From contig NZ_LMDJ01000007.1 in assembly GCF_001425045.1 (NCBI RefSeq), positions 62,001 to 126,000 of the forward strand: a DNA stretch of 64,000 bases, in the 5' to 3' direction. Both the position numbers and the translations under genes were made by a program. Each line of letters starts with the position of its first letter. Position 1 is the stretch's first letter. Of the stretch, positions 33,793-42,726 are shown piece by piece. The notes beneath the pieces were generated by a model. It was given only the letters and a program-made list of their open reading frames with translations. It was not told where the DNA came from and searched no databases. Source of the stretch: Massilia sp. Root351. Its GTDB lineage: Bacteria; Pseudomonadota; Gammaproteobacteria; Burkholderiales; Burkholderiaceae_D.

Positions 33793-36188
33793 TTTTTCGG
33801 CTCGCCCTTGGGTTCACCTTTGACTTCGCCTGCTTCAGTCCTGGCATCCTTGCCCTTCAGCGGTGTGTTGTAGTCCTTCATCATGTCCTCGCGGCCCTGT
33901 TCCTGCTTGTACAGTTCCATGCGCGATGGCGTGACCTTGCGCGGCCAGCCGTTGTTGCTGGTGTCGATGTCGGCGGTTTCCCAGTTCGGGTCCTGCGTCA
34001 GGCCCACCATCGGCTCGTCGGTGACGATGACCTTGGTGATCTTCTTGGGCGAGTAGCGCCATACTTCGGCCGGCACCCGCTCGACATACTTCTTGCCGCT
34101 CTTGAGCTCGATCTGCAGGATCAGCGGCATGACCAGCCCGCCGACGTTGGAGAAGTCCACCAGGTACAGGTGCTTGCCCTGTTCCAGCAGCTTCTTCTCC
34201 CACGGCTCCAGCTTCTCGATGGCTTCGGCGTAGCTGTTGCGGTCCTTGTTGGTGACGGTGAAGTCGTCGTGCGCGTTATAGAAGTCCTTCAGCTCGGGAT
34301 GCGCGTCGGTGCGGCGCGGCATGCCCTTGTTCTTGATGCTGGTGACCGATTCCGGCTCGGCGGCTTTCTGCGCCTTCTTCCAGGCCTTCTCGGTCTCCGG
34401 GTTCTTGGTGCTCACGCCCACTTCGCTGATGCCGTCCACGCTGATGTCGACCGCGTCGGTGGTGTAGAACCAGCCGCGCCAGAACCAGTCGAGGTCGGTG
34501 CCCGAGGCGTCTTCCATGGTACGGAAGAAGTCGGCCGGGGTAGGGCGTTTGAATTTCCAGCGCCGGCCGTATTCGCGGAAGGCGTGGTCGAACAGCTCGC
34601 GGCCGAGAATGGTTTCGCGCAGGATGTTGAGCGCCGTGGCCGGCTTGGCGTAGGCGTTGTTGCCGAACTGTAGCAGCGACTCCGAGTTCGTCATGATGGG
34701 CACCTGGTTGCGGCTGCGCATGTAGTCGACGATGGCGCGCGGTTCGCCGCGCGTCTGCGGATAGTTCTCTTCCCACGCCTGCTCGGCCAGGTATTGCACG
34801 AAGGTGTTCAGGCCTTCATCCATCCAGGTCCACTGGCGCTCGTCGGAGTTGACGATCATCGGGAAGTAGTTGTGGCCCACTTCGTGGATGATGACGCCGA
34901 TCAGGCCGTACTTGGAGCGCTTGGAATAGGTGATCTCGCCGGTTTTCTTGTCCTTCACCGGGCGCGGGCCATTGAAGGAGATCATCGGGTATTCCATGCC
35001 GCCCACCGGGCCGTTGACCGAGATCGCGGTCGGGTAGGGGTAGTCGAAGCTGTACTTGTTGTACTGCTCGATGGTGTGCACGATGGCCTGCGTGGAGTAC
35101 TTCTCCCACAACGGGTTGCCTTCCTTCGGATAGTAGGACATGGCCATGACGTTGGTGCCGTCCTTCTTGTAGCCTTGCGCGTCCCAGATGAACTTGCGGC
35201 TGGAGGCCCAGGCGAAGTCGCGCACGTTCCTGGCCTTGAAGTGCCAGGTCTTGGTGGCGGTGCTGACCGATTTCTCGGCCGCTTCCGCTTCGGCCTGGGT
35301 CACGATGACCACCGGCTTGTCGCTGGTGCGGGCGCGCGCCAGGCGGTCGCGCTGGGCCGGGCTGAGCACCTGTTCCGGGTTGAGCAGCTCGCCGGTGCTG
35401 GCCACCACGTGGTCGGCCGGTACGGTCAGGCTCACGTCGTAGTCGCCGAATTCCAGCGTGAACTCGCCGGAGCCGATGAACTGCTTGTGCTGCCAGCCGG
35501 CCACGTCGTAGTAGGCGGCCATGCGCGGGAACCACTGCGCCACTTCGAACAGGGCGTTCTTGTCCTGCTCGAAGTACTCGTAGCCGGCGCGCCCGCCCAG
35601 CACTTTCTGCTCGTTGATGTTGTACTGCCAGTCGATGGCGAAGCTGAACTTCTCGCCCGGCTTGAGCGGGGTGGGCAGGTCGATCCGCATCATGGTCTGG
35701 TTGATGGCGTATTTCAGCGGCTGGCCGGCGGCGGTTTTCACGGCGCCGATCTTGAAGCCGCCGTCGAACTCGCGCCCGGCCAGGATGCCGCGCATGCCTT
35801 CGAACTTCATGCCGTCCTCGGCGCCCTTGGCGCGGGTCCAGGCTTCGCGCGAGGGCGCGGTGAGCATGCGGCGCGCATCGGAGTCCGGCTTGTAGATGTT
35901 CTGGTCCAGCTGCACCCACAGGTAGTGCAGGGTGTCGGGCGAGTTGTTGTGGTAGGTGACCTGGCCGCTGCCGGTGATGGCGCGCTTGGCCTCGTCCAGG
36001 GAAGCGCGCAGGGTGTAGTCGGCGCGCTGCTGCCAGTAGGCGTGGCCGGGCGCGCCGGAGGCGGTGCGGTAGGGCGTGGCGGTCGGCAGCAGCTCGTCGA
36101 GCTGGCGGAATTTGTCGTCGAAGGCATCGGCGGCATGGGCCGATAAGGAGAGGCACAGTGCTGCAATACTGATCGGCAAACGCTTCAT
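33789..36188 (-). CDS. M1 family zinc aminopeptidase, secreted
   Basis: 799-residue gluzincin with a signal peptide (MKRLPISIAALCLSLSAHA), hence periplasmic or extracellular. The zinc site is complete: HEVGHN with the third ligand Glu in WMDEGLNTF about 18 residues later. The exopeptidase motif appears as GGMEYPM, close to the GxMEN of the family. The N-terminal beta-saddle contains LRASLDEAKRAITGSGQVTY. The C-terminal region is longer than average and Lys/Glu-rich (KGKDARTEAGEVKGEPKGEP). It starts the two-gene unit with DUF6702. Confidence 0.9.
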   Translation of the reverse strand: MKRLPISIAALCLSLSAHAADAFDDKFRQLDELLPTATPYRTASGAPGHAYWQQRADYTLRASLDEAKRAITGSGQVTYHNNSPDTLHYLWVQLDQNIYKPDSDARRMLTAPSREAWTRAKGAEDGMKFEGMRGILAGREFDGGFKIGAVKTAAGQPLKYAINQTMMRIDLPTPLKPGEKFSFAIDWQYNINEQKVLGGRAGYEYFEQDKNALFEVAQWFPRMAAYYDVAGWQHKQFIGSGEFTLEFGDYDVSLTVPADHVVASTGELLNPEQVLSPAQRDRLARARTSDKPVVIVTQAEAEAAEKSVSTATKTWHFKARNVRDFAWASSRKFIWDAQGYKKDGTNVMAMSYYPKEGNPLWEKYSTQAIVHTIEQYNKYSFDYPYPTAISVNGPVGGMEYPMISFNGPRPVKDKKTGEITYSKRSKYGLIGVIIHEVGHNYFPMIVNSDERQWTWMDEGLNTFVQYLAEQAWEENYPQTRGEPRAIVDYMRSRNQVPIMTNSESLLQFGNNAYAKPATALNILRETILGRELFDHAFREYGRRWKFKRPTPADFFRTMEDASGTDLDWFWRGWFYTTDAVDISVDGISEVGVSTKNPETEKAWKKAQKAAEPESVTSIKNKGMPRRTDAHPELKDFYNAHDDFTVTNKDRNSYAEAIEKLEPWEKKLLEQGKHLYLVDFSNVGGLVMPLILQIELKSGKKYVERVPAEVWRYSPKKITKVIVTDEPMVGLTQDPNWETADIDTSNNGWPRKVTPSRMELYKQEQGREDMMKDYNTPLKGKDARTEAGEVKGEPKGEPKK

Positions 36189-36770
36189 CTTCCGCTATCC
36201 CTGTTTTCTAAAGAAAAAGTTAAGCGGCAATTCTACTCAAGCAATTGTTTGTCCAGCTGTGTTCATTTGTAAATTACTTGATACATTGCGCGTCAAGCCA
36301 GGGCGAAGGTGGCGGAGCTCCGCTGCGCAGCCTGGCTGAGCTGTCTGGTGGGTATGGTGGTGCTCAGGTGGTAGTCTGCCGGGATGCGCAAATGGCCGAT
36401 TGCCAACAGCGCGTTGCCGATAGCGAGCGAATGTGATCGCAGCAGCTGTGGCACCTGAGGGGAGGGCTTACTTAACTGAGCTATGAGCTGATTGTGACGC
36501 CCCCGGCCATGACTCGGCACGCCGGGGACCGGCACCGCCGGCGAATAGCACGCGGATATCTCCGGCGGCCCCGCGAGCGTCAGGTTTAGTTCATGAACGA
36601 CTTCCTGGGCGGTGCCAGATGTTGGCTGAAGACTTCGGAATACTGATCAACCGTGGTAGCTGCCGTAGCCACTTCACCCTCCCGCAGGCCGCTGGTCCAG
36701 TTCATGTTACGCCTGCGGGCAGCATCCGGCGGCACCATGGATTTGACGCGCCGCAAGGCGCCGCGCGGGC
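36189..36770. other. 582-base stretch without a convincing gene
   Basis: It contains the promoter region of the M1 peptidase (AT-rich, 36190-36290) and about 480 bases of mixed composition. Two short - strand frames, 36293-36535 and the end of a frame stopping at 36586 ([14 protein letters not shown]...), lack ribosome sites and recognisable families. Short GC-rich dyads occur (for example around 36510-36570). It looks like degenerated coding DNA or scar sequence rather than an active element. Confidence 0.5.
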
Positions 36771-37259
36771 TCAGGCGTTTTTCATCAGGCTGTCGCGCAG
36801 CGCGGTCAGCTGTTCTTTCATGTCGACCACCTGGTCCAGCGTGCAGTTGGTGGCGCCAAGGATTTCCGGCGGCAGCTTGGCCGCTTCGTGGCGCAGCGCG
36901 TCGCCGTGGGGACTGAGCGCGATGATCACTTGCCGCTCGTCGTTCGGGCAACGGGTGCGCGTCAGCAGCTCAGCCTGCTCCATGCGCTTGAGTAGCGGCG
37001 TCAGCGTGGCCGAGTCCAGGAACAGGCGCTCGCCCAGTTCCGACACGGTTTGTTCGTTCTTTTCCCACAGCACCATCATCACCAGGTACTGGGAATAGGT
37101 CAGGCCCAGCTTGCGCAGCAGTTTGCGGTACAGCTTGTTCATCGCCAGCGAGGTCGAGTACAGGGCGAAGCACAGCTGGCCGTCCAGGCGCGGCACTGGG
37201 CGCGGCGTGGTGTCGGCGGGGGCGGGCGAGGCGGCGGGGGTGGTCGTAGCGGTATCCAT
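36771..37259 (-). CDS. ohrR: MarR-family peroxide sensor, OhrR-like
   Basis: 162-residue MarR/OhrR repressor. The redox-active Cys near the N-terminus is present in the diagnostic context [21 protein letters not shown], followed by [12 protein letters not shown] and the winged helix ([22 protein letters not shown]). OhrR is released from DNA when this Cys is oxidised by organic hydroperoxide. The usual partner gene ohr is not adjacent: downstream is gene-free DNA and upstream is a divergent zinc-ribbon gene. A Thr/Pro/Ala-rich extension of about 25 residues precedes the domain. The start ATG 37259 coincides with the predicted transcription start, so the message is probably leaderless. The GTG at 37265 would extend by two residues. 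Confidence 0.88.
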   Translation of the reverse strand: MDTATTTPAASPAPADTTPRPVPRLDGQLCFALYSTSLAMNKLYRKLLRKLGLTYSQYLVMMVLWEKNEQTVSELGERLFLDSATLTPLLKRMEQAELLTRTRCPNDERQVIIALSPHGDALRHEAAKLPPEILGATNCTLDQVVDMKEQLTALRDSLMKNA

Positions 37260-37265
37260 GCGCAC

Positions 37266-37294
37266 AGTATAGATAGTGCGCTATTTAATTGCAA
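37266..37294 (-). promoter_or_regulatory. promoter of ohrR, apparently leaderless, with overlapping dyad
   Basis: Reading the - strand, -35 TTGCAA (37294-37289), 17-base spacer and -10 TATACT (37271-37266). The start codon begins 7 bases after the -10, where transcription should start. Inside the spacer is the imperfect dyad ATAG-TGCG-CTAT (37273-37284), a plausible autoregulatory OhrR site. Confidence 0.65.
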
Positions 37295-37319
37295 GCAAAC
37301 GCTCATAAAAAAGTTTCGC

Positions 37320-37348
37320 TTGTCAGTCAATCACGATTTGGCTATGGT
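37320..37348 (+). promoter_or_regulatory. promoter of the zinc-ribbon protein gene
   Basis: TTGTCA (37320-37325), 17-base spacer, TATGGT (37343-37348), 44 bases before the start at 37392. It diverges from the ohrR promoter with only 25 bases between the two -35 boxes, so OhrR might affect both. Confidence 0.55.
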
Positions 37349-37391
37349 GAGAGAGTCCGCTTCCCCAGAAAGCGGCGAGGGGATGAATCAG

Positions 37392-37673
37392 ATGAAACGG
37401 ACACCGGAATTGCGGGGCAACGCTCCGTCCTTGTTGTTGGTTGAACTCGATCCCGTCACGGTGGTCGACGGCGAGCGCTTCGATGATACCTATCTGGCCG
37501 GCGACGTGGCCGCCGTCGGCAGCATGCGGGAATTCTGCCCGGCTTGCCGCCAGGGCCAGCTGCAGCTGGTGCCGCGCCAGGACAACGTCCGCATCGCCCA
37601 CCTGTTCTGCTTCCACTGCACGCGCTGCTTCGGCGCCCTGTTCGAGGACGGCACGCCCGCATTGTGCGAATAG
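37392..37673 (+). CDS. small zinc-ribbon-like protein
   Basis: 93 residues. Start 37392 is supported by GAGGGG at 37377-37382, 9 bases upstream; the ATG at 37383 abuts that site. Five Cys and flanking residues form a probable metal-binding ribbon: CPAC (C-x2-C) and, about 25 residues later, CFHCTRC. The N-terminal half reads as a beta-strand region (LLLVELDPVTVVDGERFDD). No family recognised. It is divergent from ohrR and shares its short control region, so a redox or metal link is conceivable (inference). Confidence 0.65.
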   Translation: MKRTPELRGNAPSLLLVELDPVTVVDGERFDDTYLAGDVAAVGSMREFCPACRQGQLQLVPRQDNVRIAHLFCFHCTRCFGALFEDGTPALCE

Positions 37674-37753
37674 CTTGCGCTCCCTGCTATGATGCTGGCT
37701 GGTAACTATCGAGTCTACTCTCCAGCGCAGACAGCTTCTATGGGACGCAGTCC

Positions 37754-38851
37754 ATGAACGACAACAACAAGGCCATCCTCCTGATCGCCGACGCGGCGCC
37801 GGACAACCTGCTGTGGCTGAGCGGCCTGCTGCAAGACCAGTACGAGGTCAAGCTGGCGGCCGACGGCCCGTCCGCGCTGCGCATTGCCCAGCAGGTGCCG
37901 CGCCCCGACCTGGTGCTGCTGGACGCCCACCTGCCGGACCTGGACGGCTTCGCCGTGTGCCAGCAGCTCAAGCGCAACCCCGACACGGCCGGCCTGCCGC
38001 TGCTGCTGCTGGTGCCGCACGGCCGGCACGAGCTGGAGCAGCGCGGCCACTGCGACGGCGCGGCCGACGTCATCAGCCATCCGCTGATCGCCGAAACCGT
38101 GCTGGCCCGCGTGGCGCTGCAACTGCAGCTGAAGCGCTCGGCAGAACTGCTGGCCCACCAGCGCCTGCACCTGGAAGAGCTGGTGACGGAAACCACCACC
38201 GAACTGACGATGATGGTGGACGCGGTGATCTGGGCGCTGGCCACGCTGGCGGAAACGCGCGACCGCGAAAGCGCCAACCACATCCACCGCGTGCAGCGCT
38301 ATGTGGTGGCGCTGGCGCGCGAACTGCAGGACCACCCGCGCTTCGGGCATGAACTGAGCAAGCGCAATATCGATTTCCTGTACAAGGCCGCGCCGTTGCA
38401 CGACATCGGCAAGGTCGGCATCCCGGACGCCATCCTGCTCAAGCCCGGCCGCCTCAGCGCCGAGGAATTCGAGCAGATGAAGCTGCATACCGTGTATGGC
38501 CGCGACGCCATTGCCGGGGTGGAGCAGCACCTGGGCTTTTCCAACGACTTCCTGCGCTTCGCGCGTGAAATCGCCTATTCGCACCAGGAGAAATACGACG
38601 GTTCCGGCTACCCGCAAGGCTTGGCCGGCGAAGCCATCCCGGTCTCGGCGCGCCTGATGGCGGTGGCCGATGTGTACGATGCGCTGATTTCCAAGCGGGT
38701 CTACAAGCCCGCGTTCACGCACGAAACGGCGATCGAACTGATACGCCAGGGCAGCGGCGAGCATTTCGATCCGGACGTGGTGGACGCGATGCTGATGGCG
38801 GAACAGCAATTCATGGCCATCGCGGCGGAATTCCAGGATCCGGTGCAATAA
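37754..38851 (+). CDS. response regulator with HD-GYP phosphodiesterase domain
   Basis: 365 residues. The receiver is at about residues 6-125 with phospho-acceptor Asp57 (LVLLDAHLPDLDG); the acidic pair is weak (IADAAPD) and the usual switch Lys is replaced (VISHPLI). A helical linker leads to the HD-GYP domain (about 160-350) with HD in APLHDIGKVGIPDAILLKPG, then HTVYGRDAI, HQEKYDGSGYPQGLAGEAIP and DVYDALISKRVYKPAF. It should hydrolyse cyclic di-GMP, affecting motility or biofilm. The start has a weak ribosome site. It lies 100 bases ahead of a sensor kinase on the same strand, which could phosphorylate it. Confidence 0.9.
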   Translation: MNDNNKAILLIADAAPDNLLWLSGLLQDQYEVKLAADGPSALRIAQQVPRPDLVLLDAHLPDLDGFAVCQQLKRNPDTAGLPLLLLVPHGRHELEQRGHCDGAADVISHPLIAETVLARVALQLQLKRSAELLAHQRLHLEELVTETTTELTMMVDAVIWALATLAETRDRESANHIHRVQRYVVALARELQDHPRFGHELSKRNIDFLYKAAPLHDIGKVGIPDAILLKPGRLSAEEFEQMKLHTVYGRDAIAGVEQHLGFSNDFLRFAREIAYSHQEKYDGSGYPQGLAGEAIPVSARLMAVADVYDALISKRVYKPAFTHETAIELIRQGSGEHFDPDVVDAMLMAEQQFMAIAAEFQDPVQ

Positions 38852-38876
38852 CTGTTGCTTGGATGTATAGCTTCTG

Positions 38877-38905
38877 TTTCTGTAGCGACATGGCTATGCT
38901 ATAGT
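38877..38905 (+). promoter_or_regulatory. probable extended -10 promoter of the CHASE kinase
   Basis: -10 TATAGT (38900-38905) preceded by TG-C (38897-38899, extended -10) and a weak -35 TTTCTG (38877-38882) at 17 bases. It lies 47 bases before the kinase start and separates the kinase from the HD-GYP gene. Confidence 0.5.
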
Positions 38906-38951
38906 CGATTCAGCCCTGCGGCCAGGCTGGCGGCCGCACCCCTTGTCGAGC

Positions 38952-40967
38952 ATGGCCATGCATTTGCGCATCCACGGTTACCTGGCGTTCGTTGTCGGCA
39001 TCTGCATTACCGTGTGGGTGTGCCTGTTCGTGTCCGACGCCCAGCTGTCCAACTTGCGCACCACATTCCAGCGCGACACCGACAAGATCGCGCGCGACAC
39101 CGCCGTCCGCCTGCAAACCTACTTCGACACCCTGCTCAGCATCAAAGGCATGTATGCCGTGCGCGGCGGCCAGGTCAGCCGCAGCGAGTTCAACCGCTAC
39201 GTGCACGAGCTGCGCCTGGGCGAGCGCTATCCGGGCTTCCAGGCCATCCAGTTCGTGCGCCTGGTGCCGGCCGGGCGCCTGGCCGGTTTTGCCGACAGCG
39301 TGCAGGCCGACACCAGCTTGCTGCCGGACGGCTACCCGCAATTCAACATCCACCCGGCCGCCGTGCGCGACCTGCACTACATCATCGAATACAACGAGCC
39401 CATGGTGGGCAACGAGAACGCCTTCGGCCTTGACCTGGGGGCGCTGCCGCCGCACCGGCGCGCGCTGGAGATGGGGCGCGACAGCGGGCAGATCATCGCC
39501 ACCGAGCGCATCACGCTGGTGCAGGATGCCAGCGGCCAGCCCGGCTTCGTGGCGCGCGCGCCGATCTACCGCAACGGCCCGCTCGAGACGGTGGAGCAGC
39601 GCCGCGCCGCGCTGATCGGCTTTGTCGCCATCGTGTTCCGGGTCAACAACCTGATGCGCGAGGTGATCGACACGCCGCTGCTGGGCCATATGTCGATCCA
39701 GATCCACGACGGCGGCTACCTGCGCGACGACAGCGTGTTGCCGCGCAATATGGACACGCTGATGTACGACAGCGCCGGCAAGATCGGCAGCGGCGAACGG
39801 GCCTTGGCCTTGCCAGGGCTGAACACCAAGGCCAGCCTCAACGTGGGCGAGCGGCGCTGGCTGATGGAGTTCAGCGGCCATGAAGGCACGCGCTACAGCA
39901 CCGGCCACTTCCGGGTCGGCATGATCGCCGCTGCCGGCACCCTGATCAGCGCGCTGATTGCGCTGCTGCTGATGGTGTCACAGCGCAACAGCGCGCTGGC
40001 CGAGCAGCTGCGGCGCGACATCGCCGAGCGCCAGAAGACCGAAGCGGCACTGGTGCACACCCAGCATGGGCTGGAGCGCAGCCTGGACGAGCTGGCCGCG
40101 CAGAAGGCCAACGCCGAGCTGGCGCACCGCGACCTGACACTGGTGCTGGCCACGCTGAAGCAGGCGCAGGCCAATTTGATCACGTCCGAAAAGATGGCGT
40201 CGCTGGGCGCGCTGGTGGCCGGCATCGCGCACGAGCTGAACACGCCCATCGGCAACAGCCTGCTGACGGCCACCGCGCTGAGCGACATGGTGGCCGACTT
40301 CGACCGCAAGCTGGCCGACGGCGGCATCAAGCGGTCGGCGCTGGACGCCCACCTGCGCGATGCGCGCACCGCCTGCGCCATCATCGCCGGTTCGCTGGGC
40401 CGGGCGGCCGAGCTGATCACCTCGTTCAAGCAGGTGGCGGTGGACCAGAGCAGCGGCCAGCGGCGCCGCTTCCGGCTGGCCGGCGTGGCGGGCGACGTGC
40501 TGGCCACCTACGCGGCGCAGCTGCGGCGCGCCAGCTGCGAGGTGTTGCTGGACGTGCCGGAGGAGCTGGAGTTCGATTCCTATCCGGGCAGCGTGAGCCA
40601 GGTGCTGAGCAACCTGATCAACAATGCCATGCTGCACGCGTTCGAAGGCCGCAACAGCGGCACCATCCGGCTGCGCGCCGAGGCGCTGGAGGGGGCACAG
40701 GTGCAGATCGAATTCAGCGACAATGGCGTGGGCATGTCGGCGCGCACGCTGCACCAGATTTTCGATCCCTTCTTCACCACCAAGATGGGGCAGGGCGGTT
40801 CCGGGCTGGGGATGAACATCGTGTACAACATCGTCACCGGCGTGTTGCACGGGACGATTGCGATCCAGTCCGAGCCCGGCCTGGGCACCACCGTGACGCT
40901 GGTGCTGCCGCTGGCGGTGCCGGCCCGGGACGGCGAGGAGGAAAGCAGCGCGGCGGCCCGCCTGTAG
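38952..40967 (+). CDS. CHASE-domain sensor histidine kinase
   Basis: 671-residue membrane kinase. Start 38952 is chosen over the TTG at 38943. Helix 1 is at about residues 8-27. The periplasmic CHASE sensor (about 60-290) contains YPGFQAIQFVRLVP and PIYRNGPLETVEQRRAALIGFV. Helix 2 is at about 318-338 (MIAAAGTLISALIALLLMV) and is followed by a coiled coil (345-405). Phospho-acceptor His427 lies in VAGIAHELNTPIGNSLL, the subtype seen in CHASE-linked kinases. The ATPase domain has NLINNAMLHAF, DNGVGM and GGSGLGMNIVYNIV. CHASE domains bind small ligands such as cytokinins or peptides; the ligand here is unknown. No receiver, so the upstream HD-GYP regulator is the best partner candidate. Confidence 0.92.
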   Translation: MAMHLRIHGYLAFVVGICITVWVCLFVSDAQLSNLRTTFQRDTDKIARDTAVRLQTYFDTLLSIKGMYAVRGGQVSRSEFNRYVHELRLGERYPGFQAIQFVRLVPAGRLAGFADSVQADTSLLPDGYPQFNIHPAAVRDLHYIIEYNEPMVGNENAFGLDLGALPPHRRALEMGRDSGQIIATERITLVQDASGQPGFVARAPIYRNGPLETVEQRRAALIGFVAIVFRVNNLMREVIDTPLLGHMSIQIHDGGYLRDDSVLPRNMDTLMYDSAGKIGSGERALALPGLNTKASLNVGERRWLMEFSGHEGTRYSTGHFRVGMIAAAGTLISALIALLLMVSQRNSALAEQLRRDIAERQKTEAALVHTQHGLERSLDELAAQKANAELAHRDLTLVLATLKQAQANLITSEKMASLGALVAGIAHELNTPIGNSLLTATALSDMVADFDRKLADGGIKRSALDAHLRDARTACAIIAGSLGRAAELITSFKQVAVDQSSGQRRRFRLAGVAGDVLATYAAQLRRASCEVLLDVPEELEFDSYPGSVSQVLSNLINNAMLHAFEGRNSGTIRLRAEALEGAQVQIEFSDNGVGMSARTLHQIFDPFFTTKMGQGGSGLGMNIVYNIVTGVLHGTIAIQSEPGLGTTVTLVLPLAVPARDGEEESSAAARL

Positions 40968-40974
40968 CTGGTGC

Positions 40975-41790
40975 TCAGGCGTAGCGCGCGCGCAGCAGCT
41001 GCAGCATGGCCAGGTTCAGCTGCCACTGGTCGACAGTAGGCTGGCCGGTGTAGGGCAGCGTTTGCAGATAGGGCGCCGGGCCGAATTCCGGCGTCATGGT
41101 CAGCACGCCGGCGCCGGCGGCGCGGCGCAGTTCCACGATGCGGTCCCACCACTGCAGGTGCGCCTGCAGCGCATCCGCCGCCTCCGGCGCGCGGAAGTCC
41201 GCCACCTGCGGCCCTTGCGCATGGCCCACGCGGGCATGGATGTGGCGCACATGCGGCAGGGTGGCGGCCAGCGTTTCCGGCTGGTCTTCCAGCAGCGATT
41301 CGCAGGCGCAGCACCAGTGCGACAGGTCCGCCGTCAACTGCAACTGCGGCAGCTTGTCCAGATAGGGTAGCAGCAGCATCGGATGCCCGCTGAAACGGCT
41401 GCGGTGGATTTCATGCACGATGGGCACGCCGTGCTCCAGCGAGATGGCGTCGGCCAGCGCAATCAGTTCCAGGTTCTGCGCCGGGCTGTAGAAGTCCTTG
41501 CCGGTGTGGCTGTTGACCAGCACCGGGCGCGCGGCGCAGGCGTTGTGCAGCAGTTCGGCCAGCGCCTTTTTGTGCGCCCCGAACTGCGGGTGGAACACGG
41601 TTTCCCACTGCTGCGCAATCAGCGCCAGGCCGGCCTCGGCAATGCGGCGCGTCCAGTCGCCGCGCGCGGCGCCGTCCAGCGGCAGCGACATCTCGATGCC
41701 GTCGAAGCCGGCCGCTTGCACCTTGTCGATGAAGGCCTGCGGCGCCAGCCCGTTGCTGCCCCAGTGCGGGGCGAAAATCTTGATCTGCAT
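40975..41790 (-). CDS. sugar phosphate isomerase/epimerase family (TIM barrel)
   Basis: 271 residues, AP-endonuclease-2-like TIM barrel (xylose-isomerase-like family). It starts MQIKIFAPHWGSNGLAPQAF. Metal-binding positions are suggested by VNSHTGKDFYSP, HEIHRSRFSG, LTADLSHWCC, IHARVGHAQGPQV and TMTPEFGPAPY, which follow the Glu-Asp-His-Glu scheme. It probably isomerises or epimerises a sugar or inositol derivative. It starts 13 bases after the stop of the phytanoyl-CoA-type dioxygenase and converges with the CHASE kinase with 7 bases between stops. Confidence 0.82.
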   Translation of the reverse strand: MQIKIFAPHWGSNGLAPQAFIDKVQAAGFDGIEMSLPLDGAARGDWTRRIAEAGLALIAQQWETVFHPQFGAHKKALAELLHNACAARPVLVNSHTGKDFYSPAQNLELIALADAISLEHGVPIVHEIHRSRFSGHPMLLLPYLDKLPQLQLTADLSHWCCACESLLEDQPETLAATLPHVRHIHARVGHAQGPQVADFRAPEAADALQAHLQWWDRIVELRRAAGAGVLTMTPEFGPAPYLQTLPYTGQPTVDQWQLNLAMLQLLRARYA

Positions 41791-41803
41791 GTGGTTTTGC
41801 CTG

Positions 41804-42643
41804 TCAGATGAAGCCGCGCACCGGGAAATCGGCGCCGCGCTGTATCCAGTTCTGCGGCGAGTATGCGGTGCGCGCGTCGGTGGCGTGCAGCGTGTAGGCG
41901 TGGCGCGACACCGGCGAGCGGTTGGGCGCGCTGTAGTGCGGCAGCAGGCCGTGGAAGCACACCAGGCTGCCGGCCTGGCATTCCAGCGGCACGGCGGTGG
42001 AGTCGTCCGGCCACGGCATGGCGTCCAGCTTCTCGACGCGGATATGGTCGCCATTGCGCACGAAGCGCTCGCGCAGCGGCGTGCGGTGGCCGCCCGGCTC
42101 GGCCCACAGGCAGCCGTTGTCCAGGGTGGCGTCCTCCAGCGCGAACCAGAACGTGGTCACGCTGATGGGCGTGGTGTCGAAATAAGTGGCGTCCTGGTGC
42201 CAGCGCACTTCGCCGCCGATGCCCGGCTGCTTGAAGATGTACATCGACTGCCACACCTGCGCCTCGGCCAGGCCCAGGTCGCGCGCCACGGCCGCCAGTT
42301 TCGGGTCGGCCGAGAAGGCGCGGAACACCGGGTCCAGGTCGTGCATGGCGTGGCCGATCTTGTTGATCGACAGCTCCTTGGCCTGCTTCAGCTGGCCGTC
42401 CGGGCCGAAGGCTTCTTCCTCGAAGAAGCAGCGGATGGTGTTGTCCGAACGCAGGAAGTACTCGTCGGCCTTCTGCTCCTGGTCCTTGGTGGTGAAGATG
42501 CCCTGCGCCACGGTTGGATCGAATTCGTTGACAATGCTGGCGGCGCGTTCGCGCAGCGCGGCGATCTCGTCCAGGCGCTTGAAACCGGGCAGGACGATGT
42601 AGCCATCGCGCTCGTATTGCTGTTTTTGTGCTTCGGTCAACAT
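41804..42643 (-). CDS. phytanoyl-CoA dioxygenase (PhyH) family protein
   Basis: 279 residues. Start 42643 has GGAG 9 bases upstream; the frame to 42688 is unlikely. It is a Fe(II)/2-oxoglutarate oxygenase: GYIVLPGF opening, iron ligands His and Asp in WHQDATYF and the distal His in LLPHYSAPNRSP, with the 2OG-binding Arg in the same segment. In bacteria such proteins hydroxylate many small molecules, so lipid catabolism is not implied. The operon with a sugar isomerase-like protein suggests catabolism of a sugar or polyol derivative (inference). Divergent from a LysR gene that may regulate it. Confidence 0.85.
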   Translation of the reverse strand: MLTEAQKQQYERDGYIVLPGFKRLDEIAALRERAASIVNEFDPTVAQGIFTTKDQEQKADEYFLRSDNTIRCFFEEEAFGPDGQLKQAKELSINKIGHAMHDLDPVFRAFSADPKLAAVARDLGLAEAQVWQSMYIFKQPGIGGEVRWHQDATYFDTTPISVTTFWFALEDATLDNGCLWAEPGGHRTPLRERFVRNGDHIRVEKLDAMPWPDDSTAVPLECQAGSLVCFHGLLPHYSAPNRSPVSRHAYTLHATDARTAYSPQNWIQRGADFPVRGFI

Positions 42644-42726
42644 GGCGGGGAACTCCGGAAGGATAGGATGGGAATAGGGAACAGCCATTGTACGGTCGCC
42701 CCGGCAGCGTCACAATCCGCAAACGG

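Noticed and set aside
36586..36951. Possible small gene overlapping the 3' end of ohrR
   Set aside because: Most of the frame is antisense-like overlap in a different frame of ohrR; the unique 50-residue tail has no ribosome site or recognisable family.
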